From the NCBI GenBank assembly GCA_041621755.1, contig JBFKAE010000113.1, positions 1 through 10,612 on the forward strand: DNA of 10,612 bases, given 5' to 3'. The DNA comes from Sphingosinicella sp041621755 (GTDB lineage Bacteria; Pseudomonadota; Alphaproteobacteria; Sphingomonadales; Sphingomonadaceae). This document shows positions 5,966 through 10,612 of the stretch, in pieces. The notes below the pieces were generated by a model. The model ran no database searches. It was not told the DNA's origin and saw nothing but the letters and a program-made list of their open reading frames with translations. Every line of letters begins with the position of its first letter. Position 1 is the first letter of the stretch. The translations under genes were made by a program, and so were the position numbers.

Positions 5966-6757
5966 ATGTCCGAAGTAAACGCTACACTCGCCGAATTGCT
6001 CATCGTCGCCTGTGCCGAGGTCTGGCGCGACGACCCGGAATGGCTGGCGACCGGCATCACGCCGATCCCGCGTCTGGGTGCGAGTCTTGCCAAAATGACG
6101 TTCAATCCACGGCTGATGATTACCGACGCGGAAAATATGCTGCTTGAAGACCCGGTTCCGCTTGGGCCGCGTGCTGCAGAGCCTGTCGCCGAAGGCTGGG
6201 CACCCTATATGCGCACGTTCGACAATCTGTGGGGCGGGCGACGTCATGCGCTGGTCGCGCCGGTACAGATCGACCGTTTCGGACAGACCAATATCAGCGC
6301 TATCGGCGATCATGCCGCGCCCAAGGTGGCCCTGCTTGGTGCGCGCGGTTTTCCCGGCAACAGCATCAGCCATCCCAACAGCTATTTCATTGCGCAGCAT
6401 AACACGCGTTCGCTGGTTGCAGGTGAAGTCGACTATGTTTGTTCGCTCGGCTATAATCCGGCACGCTGGCCTGACAGGCGCAAGCCTGAATTTCTCGACT
6501 TGCGCCGGATCATAACCAATTTGTGCGTCATGGATTTTGGCGGCCCGGACCACGCGATCCGGCTGGTTTCACTGCACCCTGGTGTCAGTGTCGATGCGGT
6601 CATCGAAAATACCGGCTTCGACGTTCTAGTGCCTGATCATCTGCCAGAGACGCCGATGCCGACGGATGAAGAGCTTGCCGTTATTCGTACGCTCGATCCG
6701 CATAATATCAGGGCGTCCGTTATCAAGGGAAATCCGCCTGCGGCACGCGCGGCTTGA
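5966..6757 (+). CDS. ipdB: IpdB, beta subunit of the COCHEA-CoA ring-opening hydrolase
   Basis: Partner of IpdA in the hydrolase that cleaves the final ring of steroid catabolites. The 263 residues fit the class I CoA-transferase beta-subunit fold and match M. tuberculosis Rv3552 as I recall it: V-A-C-A-E near the N terminus, E-G-W-x-P (77-81), W-G-G-R-R-H (89-94), Q-I-D-R-F-G (101-106), N-I-S-A (109-112), a G-x-R-G-x-P-G-N loop (125-132), D-F-G-G-P-D-H (190-196) and S-L-H-P-G-V (202-207). In ordinary CoA-transferases the catalytic glutamate lies in S-E-N-G; here the corresponding stretch reads D-A-E-N-M (54-58), so the acyl-glutamate position may be kept but the context is altered. A strong AGGGGAGGGG (5951-5960) overlaps the ipdA stop codon and fixes the ATG at 5966. 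Close spacing to ipdA suggests matched synthesis of the two subunits. Confidence 0.9.
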   Translation: MSEVNATLAELLIVACAEVWRDDPEWLATGITPIPRLGASLAKMTFNPRLMITDAENMLLEDPVPLGPRAAEPVAEGWAPYMRTFDNLWGGRRHALVAPVQIDRFGQTNISAIGDHAAPKVALLGARGFPGNSISHPNSYFIAQHNTRSLVAGEVDYVCSLGYNPARWPDRRKPEFLDLRRIITNLCVMDFGGPDHAIRLVSLHPGVSVDAVIENTGFDVLVPDHLPETPMPTDEELAVIRTLDPHNIRASVIKGNPPAARAA

Positions 6758-6773
6758 AGGAGGGAGAGCCACG

Positions 6774-7655
6774 ATGAGCACGACCGAGATTACATACGAA
6801 ACCGACGAGCCGGTATTGTACGACGTGGGTGAGGACGGCGTTGCCTGGGTCACCATGAACCGGCCGCGCTATAATAATGCGCAGAACAGCCAGATGACCT
6901 ACGCGCTTGATGCCGCGTTCCGGCGGGCAATTGACGACGAGGCTGTGAAGGTCATCGTGCTTGGCGGCACTGGCAAGCATTTTTCGGCAGGCCATGATAT
7001 CGGCACGCCGGGACGCGACGTCGACCGTAGCTTCGACCGCGCGCATCTGGTACCCGATCATGTCGGCAAGCCGGGTGCGGAGTTTCTTTATACGCGCGAA
7101 CAGGAAGTCTATCTCGGCATGTGCCGCCGCTGGCGCGATATGTCGAAGCCGACGATTGCGATGGTGCAGGGCGGATGCATTGCGGGCGGGCTGATGCTGG
7201 CCTGGGTCTGCGACCTGATCGTGGCGTCGGACGATGCGTTTTTTCAGGACCCCGTCGCGCGGATGATGGGCATTCCGGGCGTTGAATATTTCGCCCATGC
7301 CTATGAACTTCCACCGCGCGTTGCCAAGGAATTCCTGCTGCTTGGCGAGCGTATGAGCGCCGAACGGGCCTATGGCTTTGGCATGGTCAACAAAATTGCA
7401 TCGCGCGATGACTTGCGCGCAGCGACGGCGGAAATGGCGGGCAAGCTTGCCAAGCAGACATCGCTTGGCATGTGGCTGACCAAGCAGGCCGTCAACCATG
7501 TTGAAGACGTAAGCGGCAAGCGTACGGCGATGGATGCGGTCTATCACATGCACCACTTTGCGCATGCGCAGAATGATCTGACCACCGGGCACAGCCTTGC
7601 GGGCGTGACGGGTAAAAGCGCTGCTGCGGACAATAAGGGATCAGGCGATGGCTGA
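6774..7655 (+). CDS. Crotonase-family protein lacking both classical catalytic glutamates
   Basis: A 293-residue member of the enoyl-CoA hydratase/isomerase superfamily, which acts on CoA thioesters. The fold shows in H-F-S-A-G-H-D (69-75, first oxyanion-hole strand), G-G-C-I-A-G-G (133-139, second oxyanion hole), C-D-L (146-148) and G-x-P-G (166-169). Aligned to rat enoyl-CoA hydratase, the two catalytic glutamates fall at M141 and V161, so simple hydration by the standard mechanism is unlikely. D159 and E171 (in I-P-G-V-E-Y-F) are nearby acidic candidates. An insertion around 76-115 enlarges the region after the first oxyanion strand, and the C terminus has a histidine-rich helix (H-M-H-H-F-A-H, 258-264). 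The ATG at 6774 is chosen because AAGGAGGGAG (6757-6766) precedes it; earlier in-frame ATGs lie inside ipdB. Its end overlaps ipdC by eight bases. The exact step is unknown. ScdN of Comamonas is a crotonase with steroid-ring duties and a possible counterpart, but I cannot confirm this. Confidence 0.85.
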   Translation: MSTTEITYETDEPVLYDVGEDGVAWVTMNRPRYNNAQNSQMTYALDAAFRRAIDDEAVKVIVLGGTGKHFSAGHDIGTPGRDVDRSFDRAHLVPDHVGKPGAEFLYTREQEVYLGMCRRWRDMSKPTIAMVQGGCIAGGLMLAWVCDLIVASDDAFFQDPVARMMGIPGVEYFAHAYELPPRVAKEFLLLGERMSAERAYGFGMVNKIASRDDLRAATAEMAGKLAKQTSLGMWLTKQAVNHVEDVSGKRTAMDAVYHMHHFAHAQNDLTTGHSLAGVTGKSAAADNKGSGDG

Positions 7656-8736
7656 TCCGCTCGCCACGCCGCTGACGAAACTGCTCGGTTGTCGCCTGCC
7701 GGTCATCCAGACCGCGATGGGCTGGATTGCCGAGCCGGTTCTCGTGGCGGCGACAGCAAATGCAGGTGGATTTGGCTTCCTTGGTGCTGCGGTGATGCGG
7801 CCCGACGAGGCCGAGGCCAAGATCGCCGAGCTGCGACGGCTGACGACGCAGCGCTTTGGCGTCAATTTTCATATGTTCCAGCCCGGTGCTGAAAAGCTTG
7901 TCGACATCATACTTGCCAATCGCGATCAGGTGCGCGCGGTCAGTTTCGGGCGTGGCCCCGATGCCGCGATGATCCGGCGTTTCAAGGACGCAGGCATAAT
8001 ATGCGTTCCAACCGTTGGCGCGCTGAAACACGCGCTGAAGATGCAGGAACTGGGCGTCGACATGCTGGTCGTGCAGGGTGGCGAGGGTGGTGGTCATACC
8101 GGTTCTGTCGCCTCGACCATTTTGTTGCCGCAGGTCATCGATGCCGTCGACCTGCCTGTGGTTGCAGCAGGCGGTTTCGCCGATGGTCGTGGTCTGGTAG
8201 CGGCGCTTGCCTATGGCGCCGTCGGTATTGCGATGGGCACACGTTTTTTGATGACGAGCGACAGTCCGGTGCCATCCAATATCAAGAACCGTTATGTCGG
8301 TGCGACGACAAATACTATCGAGGTCACCGACGCGATTGACGGTTTGCCGCAACGTATGATCATCAATGCAGCCTATCGCCGCCTGACGCGTGGTGGTGCG
8401 CTTGCTTCGTGGCTGTCGGCAGTCTCTGCGGGTCTTGCGATGAAGCGCGAAACCGGCGCATCCTTTACGCAATTGCTGCGCGCGGCCGCCGGTATGCGTT
8501 CGCATGGCGGGTTAAGCTGGTCGCAGGCGATGCGCGCGGCGGCTGCGCCGCATCTTATCCAGCGCGCGGTGGTCGGCGGCGATGGCGATGGTGGTCTGAT
8601 GGCCACGGGCCTTGTCGCCGGACGGCTTGAGACTTTGCCAAGCGTTGGTGAACTGCTTGGGCAAATCGAAACAGATGCGCGGGCGCGGCTCGACGTCTTG
8701 TCACAGTCCGACACAACGAAAAGGGAAAGCGCCTGA
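7648..8736 (+). CDS. ipdC: IpdC/ScdK, FMN-dependent oxidoreductase of the nitronate monooxygenase fold
   Basis: A 362-residue TIM-barrel flavoenzyme of the 2-nitropropane dioxygenase/nitronate monooxygenase superfamily. In steroid degraders the orthologue (Rv3553, ScdK) is reported to oxidise the bicyclic HIP-derived CoA ester, introducing the ring double bond needed before ring-D hydrolysis; this is from memory. Visible blocks: Q-T-A-M-G-W (21-26), A-N-A-G-G-F-G (38-44), G-V-N (71-73), V-Q-G-G-E-G-G-G-H-T-G (142-152) with the conserved histidine H150, the phosphate-binding A-A-G-G-F-A-D-G-R-G (173-182) and M-G-T-R-F-L (196-201). The W-S-Q-A block (291-294) and the G-x-V-A-G block (321-325) near the C terminus recall the mycobacterial protein. 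The start at 7648 has AAGGGA (7635-7640) at a good distance and overlaps the crotonase gene by eight bases. Its TGA overlaps the next ATG by one base, so translation is probably coupled on both sides. Confidence 0.86.
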   Translation: MADPLATPLTKLLGCRLPVIQTAMGWIAEPVLVAATANAGGFGFLGAAVMRPDEAEAKIAELRRLTTQRFGVNFHMFQPGAEKLVDIILANRDQVRAVSFGRGPDAAMIRRFKDAGIICVPTVGALKHALKMQELGVDMLVVQGGEGGGHTGSVASTILLPQVIDAVDLPVVAAGGFADGRGLVAALAYGAVGIAMGTRFLMTSDSPVPSNIKNRYVGATTNTIEVTDAIDGLPQRMIINAAYRRLTRGGALASWLSAVSAGLAMKRETGASFTQLLRAAAGMRSHGGLSWSQAMRAAAAPHLIQRAVVGGDGDGGLMATGLVAGRLETLPSVGELLGQIETDARARLDVLSQSDTTKRESA

Positions 8737-9485
8737 TGCCGATCAAAACGCACATTGCTGACCGTATCGGCGAAATCATTCTTGATCATCCGCCTGTGAA
8801 TGCACTCGACAGTGCGGGCTGGAACGAGGTGCCGGACTTTATCGAGGACATGGGCCGCAACCCGCAAGTGAATTGCGTGCTGATCCGCGCGGAAGGCCGC
8901 GGCTTTTGCGGCGGCGTCGATATCAAGGAGATGCAGGCGCATCCCGAGCGGATCGTCCAGCTCAATCGCGGTAATTACCGGACGTTCAAAGCTGTGCGCG
9001 CGTGTGAAGTGCCGGTGGTGACGGCGGTGCACGGCTTTGTCATTGGTTCGGGGATCGGGATTTGCGGTGCGTCCGATGTGGTGATCGCGTCCGACGATGC
9101 TTTCTTTTCATTGCCCGAGGTCGACCGCGGCGCGATGGGCGGGGCAAGCCATTTGCTGCGTATGTTCCCGCTGCAAAAAGTCCGCGCGGCATTTTTCACG
9201 GCAGGCAGAATTGACGCTGCGGAAGCCTATCGGCTGGGCGCGGTTGAAAAGGTCGTGTCGCGCGATCGTCTGGAAGCCGAAGCCCGCGAATTTTGCGCCA
9301 TCATTGCCGCCAAAAGTCGCAAGGCGCTGGTCACTGCAAAAGAGGCTCTGAACGGCATTGAACCGCGCGATGTCGATCACGGCTATCGCTTCGAACAGGG
9401 CTTCACGCTTGAAATGTACCTGCACGAAGACAGTCAAAAGGCGCGCGATGCTTTCGTCAAGGATGGCAAGAAAGCGGATTATTGA
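8736..9485 (+). CDS. echA20: EchA20/ScdY, crotonase-fold ring-D hydrolase
   Basis: A 249-residue crotonase that matches M. tuberculosis EchA20 (Rv3550) in recalled blocks: H-P-P-V-N-A (18-23), R-A-E-G-R-G-F (51-57), G-V-D-I-K-E-M (60-66), the G-I-G stretch (106-108), L-P-E-V-x-R-G-A (126-133), A-K-E-A-L-N (201-206), and Y-R-x-E-Q-G-F-T (217-224). EchA20 hydrolytically opens ring D of the HIP-derived bicyclic CoA ester, giving COCHEA-CoA, the substrate of IpdAB. Of the two glutamates of classical enoyl-CoA hydratase, the second is present (E128) and the first is replaced by glycine (G108), as I remember for EchA20. This fits a hydrolase rather than a plain hydratase. The ATG overlaps the ipdC stop codon in a TGATG junction, with AAGGGAAAG (8721-8729) as ribosome binding site. 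An ordinary hydratase is a less likely alternative given the specific block matches. Confidence 0.88.
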   Translation: MPIKTHIADRIGEIILDHPPVNALDSAGWNEVPDFIEDMGRNPQVNCVLIRAEGRGFCGGVDIKEMQAHPERIVQLNRGNYRTFKAVRACEVPVVTAVHGFVIGSGIGICGASDVVIASDDAFFSLPEVDRGAMGGASHLLRMFPLQKVRAAFFTAGRIDAAEAYRLGAVEKVVSRDRLEAEAREFCAIIAAKSRKALVTAKEALNGIEPRDVDHGYRFEQGFTLEMYLHEDSQKARDAFVKDGKKADY

Positions 9486-9487
9486 CG

Positions 9488-10612
9488 ATGGATCTGAACT
9501 ACACTCCTGCTGAACAGGCGTTCCGTGCCGAGGTCCGCGCATGGCTTGCCGCGAATGTACCGGAAAAGCCGTTGGCGGACTTTGATTCAAGTCGCGAAGG
9601 TTTTGAAGCGCACCGCGAATGGGAGCGCACGCTGCACAGTGGCGGATGGGGCATGGTGACATGGCCCGAAGCCTATGGTGGCCGGGGACTTGATCTTATT
9701 CGCTGGCTGATCTTCGAAGAGGAATATTATCGTGCGGGCGCGCCGCTGCGGGTCAATCAGAACGGCATATTCCTGCTTGGCCCGACCTTGATGGAGTATG
9801 GCACCGACGCGCAAAAGGCGCGCTTCCTGCCTGCTATGGCATCGGGCGATGAAGTCTGGGCGCAAGCCTGGTCCGAGCCGACCGCGGGCAGCGACCTTGC
9901 CGGTGTCCGCGCGACAGCCGTGCGTGATGGCGATGACTATGTTTTGTCGGGCCACAAGATCTGGTCGTCGCGCGGTGTTTATGCCGACTGGGCGTTCGGT
10001 CTGTTTCGTGCGCCGGGCAGCGAACGGCACAAGGGGCTGTCGCTGATCCTGTTTCCGCTCGATGCGAAGGGGGTTGAGGTCCAGCCGATCCGACGTCTTG
10101 ACGGCAAGCCGGTTTTTGCCGAACTGTTTCTCGACAATGTCCGCGTTCCGGTTGGCAATCGTCTTGGTGACGAGGGGCAGGGCTGGGCCGTCTGCATGTC
10201 GACAGCGGGCTTTGAGCGTGGGTTGATGCTGCGTAGCCCCGCGCGCTTTCAGGTTGCTGCTGCAAAGCTCGTCGAGCTTTACCAAAACCGGGCCGAACAG
10301 GTTGATCCGTCGGTCGGGGCTTCCGTGATGCAGGCGTGGATGGATGCCGACGCTTATGCCTTGTCTATCTATGCGACGGCGAGCCGGTTGATCGCGGGCG
10401 GTGACATCGGCCCGGAAACCAGCACCAACAAGATATTCTGGTCCGAACTCGACCTTGATCTGCACCGTACGGCGCTGTCACTGCTGGGTGCGGAGGCCGA
10501 GCTGACCGCGGCCGCGCCCGATGCTTCGGCGGATATTGACGGCTGGCTCGACGGCTATGTCTTTTCGCTCGCCGGGCCGATCTATGCTGGCGCGAACGAG
10601 ATCCAGCGCAAC
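9488..10612 (+). CDS. Acyl-CoA dehydrogenase, FadE30-like, 3' end missing
   Basis: The first 375 residues of an FAD-dependent acyl-CoA dehydrogenase, missing perhaps 10-20 C-terminal residues. Domains in order: N-terminal helical domain (about 1-120, with W-P-E-A-Y-G-G-R-G at 59-67), middle beta domain with the flavin-binding W-S-E-P-T-A-G-S-D-L-A-G (128-139) and a second I-W-S-S block (158-161), and C-terminal helices ending at the G-A-N-E-I-Q-R-N flavin/CoA motif. The base position used by medium-chain enzymes (Y-E-G) is Y-A-G here (A367), while E243 in F-E-R-G aligns with the base of isovaleryl- and long-chain-type enzymes. Overall style resembles M. tuberculosis FadE30, linked to oxidation of the HIP-CoA propanoyl side chain, but other FadE-type partners of the pathway are possible. 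It starts two bases after echA20 and has no clear Shine-Dalgarno, so it probably depends on translation of echA20. Confidence 0.88.
   Translation, partial: MDLNYTPAEQAFRAEVRAWLAANVPEKPLADFDSSREGFEAHREWERTLHSGGWGMVTWPEAYGGRGLDLIRWLIFEEEYYRAGAPLRVNQNGIFLLGPTLMEYGTDAQKARFLPAMASGDEVWAQAWSEPTAGSDLAGVRATAVRDGDDYVLSGHKIWSSRGVYADWAFGLFRAPGSERHKGLSLILFPLDAKGVEVQPIRRLDGKPVFAELFLDNVRVPVGNRLGDEGQGWAVCMSTAGFERGLMLRSPARFQVAAAKLVELYQNRAEQVDPSVGASVMQAWMDADAYALSIYATASRLIAGGDIGPETSTNKIFWSELDLDLHRTALSLLGAEAELTAAAPDASADIDGWLDGYVFSLAGPIYAGANEIQRN

Noticed and set aside
6666..6773. Longer start for the crotonase at 6666
   Set aside because: This would add 36 residues encoded inside ipdB, while a strong Shine-Dalgarno sits just before the ATG at 6774 and the family fold begins after it.
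7492..8505. 337-codon minus-strand open frame opposite ipdC
   Set aside because: Antisense to a protein with clear flavoenzyme motifs. The translation is rich in R, H, Q and C without recognisable structure, as expected for a shadow frame.
8736..9485. Possible duplication relation between the two crotonase genes (6774-7655 and 8736-9485)
   Set aside because: Beyond the general fold, the two proteins differ in length, active-site residues and insertions, so they are distant members of the superfamily, not a recent local duplication.
9587..10465. 292-codon minus-strand open frame opposite the acyl-CoA dehydrogenase
   Set aside because: The forward frame has complete dehydrogenase motifs. The antisense frame has no motif or good ribosome binding site.
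1..10612. Signs of a mobile element, CRISPR array, toxin-antitoxin pair or phage genes
   Set aside because: No transposase, integrase, terminal repeats, spaced direct repeats or small paired genes were seen. The region reads as ordinary catabolic DNA.

Overview
The window carries the core of a steroid C/D-ring (HIP, methylhexahydroindanedione-propanoate) degradation cluster, very probably from a sphingomonad-type alphaproteobacterium. The organism guess rests on a TonB-dependent receptor with the 'DIIVTARKRE' N-terminal style common in Sphingomonadales, moderately GC-rich coding DNA with AT-richer gaps, and catabolic genes packed beside an outer-membrane receptor. No species can be named from this sequence alone. 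All real genes point right, except a possible divergent gene start at the extreme left edge.

Layout. Positions 1-394 are a gap with three perfect inverted repeats and a weak promoter candidate. A 780-residue TonB-dependent receptor follows (395-2737) and ends at a strong intrinsic terminator (2760-2795). Only 21 bases later a short-chain dehydrogenase begins at a TTG codon (2817-3596). After a hairpin and a promoter-like gap comes a 12-helix MFS transporter (3718-4944). A 137-bp gap (4945-5081) has a consensus TTGACA box and a 7-bp inverted repeat. It introduces a tightly packed run of six genes: ipdA (5082-5951), ipdB (5966-6757), an atypical crotonase (6774-7655), ipdC (7648-8736), echA20 (8736-9485) and an acyl-CoA dehydrogenase cut by the right edge (9488-10612). 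Within this run the gaps are 2-16 bp or the genes overlap.

How they fit together. IpdA, IpdB, IpdC and EchA20 match, motif by motif as I remember them, the Mycobacterium tuberculosis KstR2-regulon proteins Rv3551, Rv3552, Rv3553 and Rv3550 (ScdL1, ScdL2, ScdK and ScdY in Comamonas testosteroni). In that pathway a flavoenzyme (IpdC) prepares the bicyclic CoA ester. EchA20 then opens ring D hydrolytically, and IpdAB opens the last ring (COCHEA-CoA) by a retro-Claisen-like hydrolysis. The acyl-CoA dehydrogenase resembles FadE30, linked to beta-oxidation of the propanoyl side chain. The receptor and MFS protein could carry steroid or a steroid-derived acid across the outer and inner membranes, but their substrates are inferred only from position. 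The SDR could be a hydroxy-steroid or hydroxy-HIP-CoA dehydrogenase.

The least explained element is the crotonase between ipdB and ipdC. It keeps the fold but lacks both catalytic glutamates of classical enoyl-CoA hydratase. No transposase, integrase, CRISPR array, tRNA or rRNA was seen.
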